This document shows, one piece after another, positions 1 to 8,244 of a DNA stretch of 64,000 nucleotides. Within the stretch, counting starts at the first letter, position 1, and each line of letters begins with the position of its first letter. The notes beneath the pieces are model-generated. The model saw only the letters and a program-made list of their open reading frames with translations, did no database searches and was not told the origin of the DNA. The DNA lies in assembly GCA_022841375.1 (NCBI GenBank), contig JALHRQ010000002.1:186001-250000 (forward strand), read 5' to 3'. The DNA is from Burkholderiales bacterium (GTDB lineage Bacteria; Pseudomonadota; Gammaproteobacteria; Burkholderiales; SG8-41). The position numbers were made by a program, and so were the translations under genes.

Positions 1-759
1 TTCACCGCCGAATTCAGCATCCGCCCGTTCATCGAAAAATACCCAGAACGCACGCTGGCGCAATTGCGCGCATGGACCCGGGATCCGAGTCCGCATGTGC
101 GGCGGCTGGTATCGGAAGGCACGCGCCCACGACTGCCGTGGGCGCCGCGGCTGCGCGAATTGCAGCGCGATCCGCATCCCGCCCTCGAATTGCTGGAATT
201 GTTGAAAGACGACCCGGTGCTTTATGTGCGCCGCTCAGTCGCCAATCATCTCAACGACATCGGCAAGGATCACCCGCAACTGCTGGCCGCGACGGCGCGG
301 CGCTGGCTGAAGGATGCGGGGCCGGAACGCGCATGGATCGTGCGCCATGCCCTGCGTTCGGCGGTCAAACGCGGCGAGGCCGGCGCGCTCGCCGTCTCGG
401 GCTACGGCGCCAAAGCCGAAGTCACGGTGCGCGGCAAAACAATCACGCCGCAACGTGCACGCATCGGCAGCGCCGTCACCATCTCTTTTGAACTGCTCAA
501 CAAGCTGCCGCGCAAACAGCGCGTGCTCGCCGACCTGCGGGTGCATTACATGAAAGCCAGCGGCAAAACTGCGCCCAAGGTGTTCAAACTCAAAACCGTG
601 GAACTCGCGCCCAAAGCTGTTCTGACTTTTTCAAAAAAACTGTCATTGGTCGAACTGACCACGCGCAGGCATTACCCGGGACTGCACAGCGTGGACGTTG
701 TTCTCAATGGCCGTGCCGTAAAAATCGGCGACTTCATGGTCAGCAAAACCCCGCGCTGA
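1..759 (+). CDS. alkC: AlkC-type 3-methyladenine DNA glycosylase, 3' part
   Basis: The reading frame is open from the first base of the window, so the true start lies upstream. The visible 252 residues resemble the AlkC (COG4335) branch of HEAT-repeat DNA glycosylases, which remove alkylated bases such as 3-methyladenine. The first ~115 residues are helical repeats rich in Arg and Trp (for example HVRRLVSEGTRPRLPW and YVRRSVANHLNDIGKDHP), as expected for the DNA-binding solenoid. The last ~110 residues look like an all-beta domain, matching the Ig-like domain known at the end of AlkC-alpha proteins. It converges with the next gene, with only 10 bases between the stops. Family assignment is from recalled motifs. 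Confidence 0.85.
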   Translation, partial: FTAEFSIRPFIEKYPERTLAQLRAWTRDPSPHVRRLVSEGTRPRLPWAPRLRELQRDPHPALELLELLKDDPVLYVRRSVANHLNDIGKDHPQLLAATARRWLKDAGPERAWIVRHALRSAVKRGEAGALAVSGYGAKAEVTVRGKTITPQRARIGSAVTISFELLNKLPRKQRVLADLRVHYMKASGKTAPKVFKLKTVELAPKAVLTFSKKLSLVELTTRRHYPGLHSVDVVLNGRAVKIGDFMVSKTPR

Positions 760-769
760 ACAACCGGCA

Positions 770-1327
770 TCACGTCTGCGGCGCAGCCTCCGCGCGTCGA
801 CGCCGCCACCACGCCACCAGCCGGCTCAATCCCCAGGTCAGCACCACGGCGGGAATCAGTGCCAGCAACATCGACGACGGGCCCCAGATGCGGAAATTCA
901 CCGGCGTAATTTTGCTGCCGTCGGTAATGTAGGTCGAATACAGCACATAGTCGTCATCGGTCACTGTCACCGACACGCGCGCGCGCCCATCCGCTTCCGG
1001 TGACACGCTGAAACGAACCAGGGGCACATACTGGCCGATAGCGGGCAGCTCGAATTCACCCTCGGGCTCCGCCAGTCTGAACCGCGGCGCCGGCTGCAGT
1101 TCGCGCAGGCGGCCCCAGTACAGCAATTGATATTTCGGGGAAACCTGCCCCTCAATCACATCGCCCGGTTGCGGCACTGCAATGATCGGAAACAACCGGT
1201 TGGGCTCTCCGACCCCTGTATAACGCTCCGCGGTCACAAAAGTGATGGCCTTGGACAGCACGGCCAGCAACACCAGAAAAGTCACCAGCTGCAGCAACAT
1301 CCGGCCCGTACGCTTCAAAAAAGCCAT
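770..1327 (-). CDS. Hypothetical membrane protein with two terminal TM segments
   Basis: This is a 185-residue protein of unknown function. A hydrophobic helix at about residues 9-30 (LLQLVTFLVLLAVLSKAITF) and another at about 150-170 (SSMLLALIPAVVLTWGLSRL) flank a ~110-residue polar, beta-rich middle section. A basic tail (WWRRRRAEAAPQT) should lie in the cytoplasm, placing the middle section in the periplasm. The ATG at 1327 is preceded by a GAGGG ribosome-binding site. It stands alone between alkC and a methyltransferase gene of the opposite strand. I do not recognise a named family. Confidence 0.75.
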   Translation of the reverse strand: MAFLKRTGRMLLQLVTFLVLLAVLSKAITFVTAERYTGVGEPNRLFPIIAVPQPGDVIEGQVSPKYQLLYWGRLRELQPAPRFRLAEPEGEFELPAIGQYVPLVRFSVSPEADGRARVSVTVTDDDYVLYSTYITDGSKITPVNFRIWGPSSMLLALIPAVVLTWGLSRLVAWWRRRRAEAAPQT

Positions 1328-1487
1328 GAACCCTCATCCCGGTTGATCAACGCCCTAATGTAATGCTTCCGGGTCTGCGGCGACACCACCACAACGGCGG
1401 TCCATAGCGCGTACACTGCACCCACGCGGCCGGCGCCGCTGTTCCCGCTGCCGATCCTGGTAGCCTCCACTTCACTGAGAGCGCCCT

Positions 1488-2150
1488 GTGCCTGGTTACG
1501 AGGTCGAGACACTCACCTATCACATCGGCGGCAGCGACTTCCGCATCCGTGCGTTGCTCAACCGCCAGCAGTTTTCCGATCCTGACGGTTCGGCCGAACG
1601 CGCCGGTGTGGCACCGGCTTCGTGGCCGCTATTCGGCGTGGTGTGGCCCGCGGGCCTGGCGCTGGCGGAAGAGATGTGCCATTTCCCGATCGCCGGCAAA
1701 AGCATTCTTGAAATCGGCTGCGGCATTGCCCTGACCAGCCTGGTGCTCGCGCGGCGAGGTGCCAACATCACCGCCTGCGATTACCATCCACTGGCCGAAA
1801 CTTTTTTGCAGCACAACGTCGCGCTGAACGATCTGCCGGCGCTGCCGTTCTGCACCGCGCCGTGGCTGGGACCCAATCCCTTGCTCGGCCGTTTCGACCT
1901 GATCGTTGGCAGCGACCTGCTGTATGAACCCGATCATGCCGAGCTGCTCGCCGGTTTCATCGGCCGGCATGCGCAGCCCGCGTCGCAAGTGCTGATCGCC
2001 GACCCCGGACGGGGTTATGCCAGTGCGTTCAGCACACTGATGGCCGAATTCGGTTATGTGCGCAGCACCAAACCGATGCCGATGGCGAATTCCATCGGCA
2101 TGCCAGATTCGCGCGGGCAGTTGTTAAGCTTTCTGCGCAGCGCGAACTGA
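1488..2150 (+). CDS. Class I SAM-dependent methyltransferase (COG3897/METTL-like)
   Basis: This 220-residue protein has the Rossmann methyltransferase signature. The SAM-binding motif I is ILEIGCGIALTSLVLARRG (about residues 67-85), an acidic residue ends the next strand (ITACDYHP), and motif IV is FDLIVGSDLLYEPDH. The N-terminal WPAGLALAEEM segment is typical of the group that includes predicted nicotinamide N-methyltransferases and METTL21-type protein lysine methyltransferases. The substrate cannot be told from sequence. The start is a GTG at 1488 because the next in-frame ATG would remove the segment before motif I. The gene is monocistronic and converges with the 2158-3225 gene. Confidence 0.85.
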   Translation: MPGYEVETLTYHIGGSDFRIRALLNRQQFSDPDGSAERAGVAPASWPLFGVVWPAGLALAEEMCHFPIAGKSILEIGCGIALTSLVLARRGANITACDYHPLAETFLQHNVALNDLPALPFCTAPWLGPNPLLGRFDLIVGSDLLYEPDHAELLAGFIGRHAQPASQVLIADPGRGYASAFSTLMAEFGYVRSTKPMPMANSIGMPDSRGQLLSFLRSAN

Positions 2151-2157
2151 TCCGGCC

Positions 2158-3225
2158 TTATTTCGCCGGCTCGGCCAGCCGCGCTTCGTCCGGGAACTTA
2201 AGCAGCAAACGCGCGCGATCCCGCAGCAGACCTTCACAGGTGAACGCGCTGGTCACCTGCAAGCCCTGACCTTCGGGAATCGTCGCGAACTTTTCCGTCG
2301 CGCACAGCGCCTTCGCCGCGAAATAATGCCGCAGCTCCGCGGGCTCATCCGGTGGCCGGGCGGCGGCTGCGGCCGACAGGCGTTCGCTGAAATTCTGGTG
2401 TGCGCTGAAACAGTCACCGGCGCCCGGCAGCCAGCGCAGCGGCGCGCCGTCTTCATACAAACAGAGCGTGACCACGGCCTTAGCGGCATTGAAGCGTTGT
2501 ATCGCCTCGCGATGGGCGGTAAACATCACGGCGGTATCTTCTGCACTGACATGGAAACGCGGATGCGCCATTGAGCCCGGCTTTTCCACCCACTGCTCCG
2601 CGCGCTGGCGGAAATCCGCTGCATTCATGTCCATCGGCGTATACACCATCAGCCATTCGTCGCCACGCACTTTGCCGTGTTCACTCGAACCTGCGGTGAA
2701 CTGCAGCTGTTTTTCTTCAGCGTTTTTCGCCCGCGGTATCGCCATCTGCAAGGGCATCAGCGACGGCAGCAACAGCAGCAACAGCGTCAGCACTTCAAAG
2801 CGCAGCCAGGGCCGATGCGGCGCTGATGCCGTGAACAGCAACGCCAGCAGCGCGTCGCAGGTGAAAAACAGGCCCAGCGGATTCTGCTGCCATTGCAGTC
2901 GCGTGAACGGCTCGCCGTTGTGCAGGGCCCGGAACAGCTGGTCCAGATTGAGCATCCACAACACGCCGGCAATGGCGACGCCGAATATCAGCGCGCGCAG
3001 GCGGCTGGCTCCTGCCGGGCTCAGGTTCGGCAACACCAGGATGGCCACCGCCCCCAGCACAAAGGTCGGTACATGCAACACGCCGCCGGCGACGGGGATC
3101 GGGATCAGGTAATCCGTTATCGCACTGCCGCTTCCCCAAACGCTTTTCCAGCCCAGTGCGCCGGCAATCAGCGCGGGCAACGGCCACGCGATCAAAGCCC
3201 ACAGCAGCAATCGACTTTTATACAT
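2158..3225 (-). CDS. Hypothetical polytopic inner-membrane protein
   Basis: About the first 190 residues hold five or so hydrophobic helices (for example LLLWALIAWPLPALIAGALG at the N terminus and VLTLLLLLLPSLMPLQMAI before the soluble part). A ~170-residue C-terminal domain follows, containing DEWLMVYTPMDMNAADFRQR. I know no family for it. The frame is open back to a TTG at 3291, but the ATG at 3225 opens directly on the first helix and has GGGAC upstream, so I prefer it. With that start the gene follows the secreted-protein gene at 3278-4045 by 52 bases on the same strand, and the two are probably co-transcribed. Confidence 0.7.
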   Translation of the reverse strand: MYKSRLLLWALIAWPLPALIAGALGWKSVWGSGSAITDYLIPIPVAGGVLHVPTFVLGAVAILVLPNLSPAGASRLRALIFGVAIAGVLWMLNLDQLFRALHNGEPFTRLQWQQNPLGLFFTCDALLALLFTASAPHRPWLRFEVLTLLLLLLPSLMPLQMAIPRAKNAEEKQLQFTAGSSEHGKVRGDEWLMVYTPMDMNAADFRQRAEQWVEKPGSMAHPRFHVSAEDTAVMFTAHREAIQRFNAAKAVVTLCLYEDGAPLRWLPGAGDCFSAHQNFSERLSAAAAARPPDEPAELRHYFAAKALCATEKFATIPEGQGLQVTSAFTCEGLLRDRARLLLKFPDEARLAEPAK

Positions 3226-3277
3226 CGCATCAACGTCCCGGAACAGTGATACCCACAGCGCCGCACCCGCGGCAAAC

Positions 3278-4045
3278 TCAGCCGCCGGCAATCAACGCGT
3301 CGGGAATGTCGACACGCCCGTCATTGCCGACGTTGACTGTCGTGAGATCTCCCGTGCGCGAAAACGTCATGGTCTCCCGCGAATCCGATGCCAGAGGCTG
3401 CATCCTCACGAACAGGATGTTGCGCTTGAGGCCGCCGGGCCAGCTGACTTCGACCGTGCCGGTGCCGTCGTAACCGCGACGGATGACATAGGCTTCGCAG
3501 CGCAGTAGCTGCGACGCATCATTACGGTTGCAGGCAACATTGGCGGACGCATGAAAAGGCGTGCCGCGGATGACGGCATCTTTTGCGGCCGAAACCGGCG
3601 CCAGTGCCTTGCCCTCCAGCGCGATGTTCAGCACATAGCTGCTGGTTTCGTTGCGACGCGCGGCGGTGCGCATCAGGTGAACGCGGATCGTGTATGCGCC
3701 GTCCGCAGGCAACACCCGCCGGAACTGGCTGCCGGATGTGCTGCCGATGAACATGGCTTCGTTAGCACCCGGCGCAATGATATTGAAATAATTCTGCGCA
3801 TTGCCGGGCTTCAGCGTCACCACCAGCGTCTGGTTCGCCCCGCCCTGAACACGGTAATCCACGTATTGCTCACCCTTCAGTTCGCCGCTGATCGCCGTGG
3901 TCGTCGCCCCCCTGGCAAATTGCACGGGCTCGCTGCGGCCATTCGGCGGGGATTCGGCTGCGGCCGCAGCGCCCGTCAGCACGAACAAAGATGCCACGGT
4001 CACTGTAATAGGGGCGATGAAGTGGAACAGTAAATGACGATGCAT
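3278..4045 (-). CDS. Secreted protein with PliG-like (lysozyme-inhibitor-like) domain
   Basis: This 255-residue protein starts with a signal peptide (hydrophobic core ITVTVASLFVLTGAAAAAE). Residues ~40-145 carry the pattern VQFARGATTTAISGELKG, an interior GSTSGSQF turn, and the end ADGAYTIRVHLMRTAARRNE. This resembles from memory the beta-sandwich of E. coli PliG, the periplasmic inhibitor of g-type lysozymes, which ends in a similar run with two basic residues before Asn. A second ~100-residue domain with two Cys (ACNRNDASQLLRCEAYVIRR) has no counterpart in PliG. A periplasmic location is likely. A role in lysozyme resistance is an inference; the domain also occurs in uncharacterised secreted proteins. 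Confidence 0.65.
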   Translation of the reverse strand: MHRHLLFHFIAPITVTVASLFVLTGAAAAAESPPNGRSEPVQFARGATTTAISGELKGEQYVDYRVQGGANQTLVVTLKPGNAQNYFNIIAPGANEAMFIGSTSGSQFRRVLPADGAYTIRVHLMRTAARRNETSSYVLNIALEGKALAPVSAAKDAVIRGTPFHASANVACNRNDASQLLRCEAYVIRRGYDGTGTVEVSWPGGLKRNILFVRMQPLASDSRETMTFSRTGDLTTVNVGNDGRVDIPDALIAGG

Positions 4046-4154
4046 GGAAATCCCGATTTGGTGTTCTTGCCGCGAAGTGTACGCCGAAGCAGGGCGTCAC
4101 GGACAATCGGCATCGATTGGCATTCGTGCAGCGGCCGGACACAACAGTCATCGC

Positions 4155-4160
4155 TATAAT
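4155..4160 (+). promoter_or_regulatory. Probable -10 element for the Bug gene at 4197
   Basis: A perfect TATAAT lies 36 bases before the ATG of the binding-protein gene and divergent from the secreted-protein gene at 4045. No convincing -35 hexamer stands 16-18 bases upstream, so the site is supported only by the -10 match and position. Confidence 0.35.
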
Positions 4161-4196
4161 GAACGTCAACAATAAATTGCATCAAAGGAGGAGTAC

Positions 4197-5159
4197 ATGA
4201 CACGCCTGCTATTGCTGGCCGCGGCCCTGCTCACCAGCGACGCCGCGCTCGCGCAGAATTTCCCGACACGGCCGATCCGCATCGTCGTACCTTTCGCCGC
4301 CGGCGGCCCTGCCGACATCACCGCGCGCAATATCGGCCCGCGCCTGACCGAACTGCTCGGCCAACCCATCGTCGTCGACAACCGCGGCGGCGCCAACGGT
4401 ACCATCGGGGCCGAAAACATGATCCGCTCGCCGGCCGACGGCCATACGCTGCTGATGACCACCGCCAGCGTGACCTCGATCAACATGGTCACCTACGGCA
4501 AGCCGCCGTACGACACGCTGCGCGACATGCTGCCGCTGTCTCCGGTGATGACCACCGGCAGCCTGATTGTGGTGCACCCGTCGCTTCCAACCAAAAACCT
4601 CAGGGAATTCGTCGCTCTCGCCAAATCGCGGCCCGACCAGATCGCCTTCGGTTCCGCGGGCACCGGCGGCACGCTGCACCTCGGCCTGGAAATGCTGATG
4701 AGTGAAGCCAACATCAAGATCACCCATGTTGTTTACAAGGGCGCGGGGCCCGCCACCATCGACGTCGTATCCGGCCAGATCCAGGGCATGTTCGTAGACC
4801 TGCCGGTGATCTCGCCGTACGTGAAGGCTGGCCGCGTCAAAGCCATCGCCGTTGCTGCGGCCCAGCGCTCGCCGCACTTCCCGGACATTCCTTCCACCCA
4901 GGAACAGGGCTTCGGCAACGTCAGCATGCTCAACTACTACGGCCTGCTCGCCCCGGCTAAAACACCGAAAGACGTCGCGCTCAAACTGCACGACGCCATC
5001 GTAAAGACGGTGAACACACCCGCGGTGCGCGACCGCCTGCTGTCGGTCGGCGCAGATCCGCTGACCCTGAGCATCGAGGAATTCACCGACTACATCCGCA
5101 AGGACATCGAGAAGTGGCGCAAGGTGGTGAAATCCGCGAACATCCAGATCGATCGCTGA
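4197..5159 (+). CDS. Bug-family tripartite tricarboxylate transporter substrate-binding protein
   Basis: This 320-residue periplasmic protein has a cleavable signal peptide (MTRLLLLAAALLTSDAALAQ). It shows the Bug/TctC signatures: FPTRPIRIVVPFAAGGPADI around the ligand-binding loop, VVDNRGGANGTIG, DGHTLLMTTAS, and the VVYKGAGPATIDVVSGQI segment. Such proteins bind mono-, di- or tricarboxylates or amino acids and hand them to a TctAB membrane pair. No such pair lies nearby. The strong AAAGGAGGAG site just before the ATG decides the start. A rho-independent terminator follows the stop. The gene stands alone among minus-strand genes, so its ligand cannot be inferred from context. Confidence 0.93.
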   Translation: MTRLLLLAAALLTSDAALAQNFPTRPIRIVVPFAAGGPADITARNIGPRLTELLGQPIVVDNRGGANGTIGAENMIRSPADGHTLLMTTASVTSINMVTYGKPPYDTLRDMLPLSPVMTTGSLIVVHPSLPTKNLREFVALAKSRPDQIAFGSAGTGGTLHLGLEMLMSEANIKITHVVYKGAGPATIDVVSGQIQGMFVDLPVISPYVKAGRVKAIAVAAAQRSPHFPDIPSTQEQGFGNVSMLNYYGLLAPAKTPKDVALKLHDAIVKTVNTPAVRDRLLSVGADPLTLSIEEFTDYIRKDIEKWRKVVKSANIQIDR

Positions 5160-5178
5160 TTGCAGTCGTTTACATGCA

Positions 5179-5212
5179 CAAGGCCGCGGTTTACCGCGGC
5201 CTTGTTGTTTTT
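5179..5212 (+). terminator. Rho-independent terminator after the Bug gene
   Basis: A perfect 11-bp stem (5179-5189 with 5194-5204) with a TTTA loop is followed by TTGTTTTT. It begins about 20 bases after the stop codon at 5159 and ends the plus-strand transcript before the convergent membrane-protein gene. Confidence 0.9.
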
Positions 5213-5216
5213 CGGG

Positions 5217-5636
5217 TCACCGTTGCAGCTTCAGTCGCACGCGGCACCACGCCCAGCCTTTGCCCAGCAGCGGGCCGAGACTCACCCCGGCTGCTGCAAA
5301 CAGGCCGAACAGGAACATCCCAGCCAAATGCGAATACATATAGCTGGGGACCAGCACTTCCAGGATCACGCCGTTGGCGAGCAGCGCGGTAAACACCAGA
5401 ATCTGGCGCAGCCACTGCGGGCCCGCGAAACAGCAGTAACCGGCCACGCCGTACGCAACATGGAACGCAAAACCGAGCAGCATCCGCACGCCGACGGAAA
5501 GCGGAAGGGCCTGCAACGCAGCCATGAACGGGCGAAATGCAGCGGCATAAAAGAGCACCAGCACCATCCACCACAGCGCATTGCGCAGCAGCGCCGCCTG
5601 TCGCGCTGCGGCGGGTGTTTCAGTCACTCCAGCCAT
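5217..5636 (-). CDS. Hypothetical small integral membrane protein
   Basis: This 139-residue protein has about four hydrophobic helices (ALLRNALWWMVLVLFYAAAF, MLLGFAFHVAYGVAGYCCFA, ILVFTALLANGVILEVLVPS and HLAGMFLFGLFAAAGVSLGP) and a basic C terminus. The ATG at 5636 overlaps the end of the thioesterase gene by 17 bases, suggesting translational coupling. A longer in-frame extension to 5735 would lie wholly inside the thioesterase gene and is rejected. I do not recognise a family or function. Confidence 0.65.
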   Translation of the reverse strand: MAGVTETPAAARQAALLRNALWWMVLVLFYAAAFRPFMAALQALPLSVGVRMLLGFAFHVAYGVAGYCCFAGPQWLRQILVFTALLANGVILEVLVPSYMYSHLAGMFLFGLFAAAGVSLGPLLGKGWAWCRVRLKLQR

Positions 5637-6090
5637 GCGGCACCCGGATCGCCAGCACATCACCCCGCGCACATTCCTGATCGCCGGCATACAACGAACA
5701 GCGGATGCGGGTTTTTTTCGGGCCAGCTTCAACAACCTTCGCTCGCAGCGTCAGCGGCTGATCAATCGGCGTCGGCTTCAGATAATCCACTTTCAATGAG
5801 GCCGTCGCGTACCAGAGCTGCGGATCGGAACCGATGGCGCGGCCTTCGCGGCGATAGGCGTCGGCAAACGCGGTGCAGATGCAATGGCAGTCGATCACCG
5901 TGCCGATGATGCCGCCGTTGAGTACATTCGTCGGCCCAGCCATGTGAAAGGGTTGCGGGGCAAACGTCGACACCGCCTCGTCACCGTTCCAATAACTTTT
6001 GATACGCAGGCCGTGCCCGTTGTGCGGCCCGCAACCGTAGCAGTGGTTATGGGGGATTTGGTCCTGGAAAGCAGTGCCGCGGTCGGGCAT
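5620..6090 (-). CDS. PaaI-family hotdog-fold thioesterase
   Basis: A single-domain acyl-CoA thioesterase-like protein of 156 residues. The N-terminal HNHCYGCGPHNGHGLRIKSYW is characteristic of a PaaI-like subgroup. The segment NGGIIGTVIDCHCICTAF corresponds to the central hotdog helix that normally bears the catalytic acid or polar residue. The C-terminal half has LKVDYLKPTPIDQPLTLRAK, the long beta-strand region of the fold. Such enzymes hydrolyse acyl- or aryl-CoA esters; the substrate is not evident. An upstream GTG at 6120 is possible, but the ATG at 6090 fits the family start better. It is followed by an overlapping membrane-protein gene. Confidence 0.85.
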   Translation of the reverse strand: MPDRGTAFQDQIPHNHCYGCGPHNGHGLRIKSYWNGDEAVSTFAPQPFHMAGPTNVLNGGIIGTVIDCHCICTAFADAYRREGRAIGSDPQLWYATASLKVDYLKPTPIDQPLTLRAKVVEAGPKKTRIRCSLYAGDQECARGDVLAIRVPHGWSD

Positions 6091-6164
6091 GGTTAATCCA
6101 ATCGGTCTAATCCTGTTCACCGGCAGAATCTTTCCAATGAAAAAATTGCTATGCTAAGAATTCT

Positions 6165-7103
6165 TCAAACCACAGGCGTCTTCACCGGATTCCCCGCCAA
6201 ATGCAACATGATGTTCTCAATCTGCAGCCCGCCCATCGCCGTACGCGTTTCATTCGTCGCGCTGGCCATATGCGGCAATAACACGGCATTGTCGAGTTCA
6301 AAAAACGCTGCCGGCACGTTCGGTTCATCGTCATAAACATCCAGCCCTGCCCCGGCAATTTTCTTTTCCTGGAGATACTTCAGCAGCACCGGCTGATCGA
6401 CCACCGAGCCGCGTGCGACGTTGACGAAATAACCCTGCGGGCCCAGCGCGTCGAGCACCGCGGCATTGACCAGTTTGTTGGTTTCCGGACCGCCCGGAGT
6501 GATGGCGACCAGCACATCCGAATTTTTCGCCAGCGTGATTACGTCGGGGTCGTAGGCGTACGGCACATCCTTTTTGTTGCGGTTGTGATAACGGATGCTC
6601 ATCCTGAAGGCTGCGGCGCGATGGGCGATTTCTTCGCCGATGCGGCCAAGGCCGAGGATGCCCAGCGTCTTGCCGCCCAGCGAGGTGGTGAAGGGGTAAG
6701 TGCCCCGGGTTTTCCACTGGCTTGCGCGCAGGTATTTGTCGGCCTGGGGAAACTTGCGCAGCGTGTTGAGCACCAGTGCGATCGCACAGTCGGCGACGCA
6801 GTCATTGAGGACGTTGGCGGTGTTGGTGACGATGATGTTGCGCGCTTTGGCGGCATCGAGGTCGATCTGGTCCACGCCGACGCCGAAATTGGCGATGATT
6901 TCGAGTTTCGGCAATGCGTCCATCAGCGCGGCGTCGACTTTGCTGTGGCCGGTATGCGCCAGTGCGCGGATTTTCGGAGCAGCGGCTTTAAGTGCAGCGG
7001 CGCGGTCGGGTTGTTCCCACAGCTTGATCAGTTCGAACTCCTGCTCCATGCGTTTCTGGGTGCCGGCGTGGCCTTTGGCGGTCAGGATGAGGGCGTGTTT
7101 CAT
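6165..7103 (-). CDS. D-isomer-specific 2-hydroxyacid dehydrogenase
   Basis: This 312-residue NAD(P)-dependent oxidoreductase interconverts a 2-oxoacid and a D-2-hydroxyacid, possibly glyoxylate/hydroxypyruvate. The nucleotide-binding motif is LGILGLGRIGEEIA (about residues 145-158). The catalytic Arg is in VNVARGSVVDQ, the Glu in VYDDEPNVP and the His in VLLPHMASAT. Basic residues after the second strand (YHNRNKK) suggest NADPH preference. It ends in NPVKTPVV, as usual for the family. The gene lies alone, 61 bases from the thioesterase start on the same strand. It is only distantly similar to the second such enzyme at 35201-36199. Confidence 0.9.
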   Translation of the reverse strand: MKHALILTAKGHAGTQKRMEQEFELIKLWEQPDRAAALKAAAPKIRALAHTGHSKVDAALMDALPKLEIIANFGVGVDQIDLDAAKARNIIVTNTANVLNDCVADCAIALVLNTLRKFPQADKYLRASQWKTRGTYPFTTSLGGKTLGILGLGRIGEEIAHRAAAFRMSIRYHNRNKKDVPYAYDPDVITLAKNSDVLVAITPGGPETNKLVNAAVLDALGPQGYFVNVARGSVVDQPVLLKYLQEKKIAGAGLDVYDDEPNVPAAFFELDNAVLLPHMASATNETRTAMGGLQIENIMLHLAGNPVKTPVV

Positions 7104-7204
7104 GACGGCTTTCTTGTTGTGGATTGAAATATCTTGCGTTACAGCGATTTACAACGGGGGCGGGGCCTTGGGCCCCGGAAACGCACTTTACCCCGCAACT
7201 TCGG

Positions 7205-8164
7205 TCAGTGGATGACCAGTGATTCCGGGTAGCCCTTGACGCCTTTGGCCAGCGTTTTGGGCGCGCGGCGGCGCAGCTGGCCGAGGTCGGCCGACTTGGC
7301 GGCGGCGATGATGTGCACCTCGTTTTTTTTCATTTCTTCGAGGTAAAGGTTGCGGCCGCCGAAGTGGATGGCGGCATAGCCGTAGGCCTGGTGCAGCTTT
7401 TCATTGAGGCGTTTCATCGCGTTGATGTAGAACGCCGGGGTTTTGCTCAGCAGATCCATGCCGGATTTGTAGACAACGATGAACTTGCCGTCGGGCTGCT
7501 TGCGGCGAGCCAGGCCGCCCAGTACGAACTCCGGATACAGCCGGTCGTGGCATTTCTCGAGGTAACAGCGGTCGGCCATCTGCGCGATGATGTCGGCGGT
7601 GCCGAGAATCTCGCCGACGCGGCGCATCACCGGATCATCCATACGGATGGTCGAGGGATCGCGTTCGTAACCGGTGAAATGAATGATCACCGAGGCGTCG
7701 CGCGCATATTTTTTGAGGCCGATGCGCGGCATGTACTCAAGCAGGAATTTTGAGCCGCGCGAGACATGGGTCAGCGTGTATTCAGCGCCGTAGCGGTGTT
7801 TGTGATCGTTGCGCTTGCGCAGGTAGCCGAAATCATGGAACAGCGCGGTGACGACGCCGACGGTGAACAACTCCGGCGTCAGCGGTTCGGATTCCTGCGG
7901 ATCGCGCTGGTAGCCGTCGAGCAGCCGCGCCATCGCCAGCGTGACATCGAGCACATGCTGGATGTCGTGGTATTCGGTGTCGCAGGGATGATAGTCCGGA
8001 TGTTTGCCGTGGTAGAACTTCGACAGATCCTCGAAGGCGCGTTGCAGGATGCGCGAATTGCCCTTGGGGAACAGACCGTCAAACAGGCGTACCGCTGCGT
8101 CGCACACGTCGATGGCGTCGGTGGTGCGGATGCGGTCGGTGATATCGAAGTCGCTGCGACGCAT
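7205..8164 (-). CDS. HD-domain metal-dependent phosphohydrolase, class I PDE-like
   Basis: This 319-residue protein has an HD-type metal site spread over four segments: EYHDIQHVLDVTLAMARLL (about 64-82), LFHDFGYLRKRNDHKHRYG with the HD pair, VIIHFTGYERDP, and GTADIIAQMADRCYLEK. The first segment resembles the YHNxxHAxDV signature of eukaryotic class I cyclic nucleotide phosphodiesterases, with Asp in place of Asn. Hydrolysis of a cyclic nucleotide or another phosphoester is therefore plausible. No sensor or GGDEF/EAL domain is attached, and the C-terminal ~80 residues show no known motif. The gene is monocistronic between the dehydrogenase and sua5. Substrate unknown. Confidence 0.75.
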   Translation of the reverse strand: MRRSDFDITDRIRTTDAIDVCDAAVRLFDGLFPKGNSRILQRAFEDLSKFYHGKHPDYHPCDTEYHDIQHVLDVTLAMARLLDGYQRDPQESEPLTPELFTVGVVTALFHDFGYLRKRNDHKHRYGAEYTLTHVSRGSKFLLEYMPRIGLKKYARDASVIIHFTGYERDPSTIRMDDPVMRRVGEILGTADIIAQMADRCYLEKCHDRLYPEFVLGGLARRKQPDGKFIVVYKSGMDLLSKTPAFYINAMKRLNEKLHQAYGYAAIHFGGRNLYLEEMKKNEVHIIAAAKSADLGQLRRRAPKTLAKGVKGYPESLVIH

Positions 8165-8244
8165 AGTTATTGGTTTTCAGTCTGTATTACTGTCAGTCGT
8201 CCAAGTGTAGCAATCCGCCTTGACGCTGCACAGGGAGAAATGCC

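Noticed and set aside
5160-5909. 249-residue plus-strand frame after the first Bug terminator
   Set aside because: It lies over the membrane-protein and thioesterase genes on the other strand, has no ribosome-binding site and no family features.
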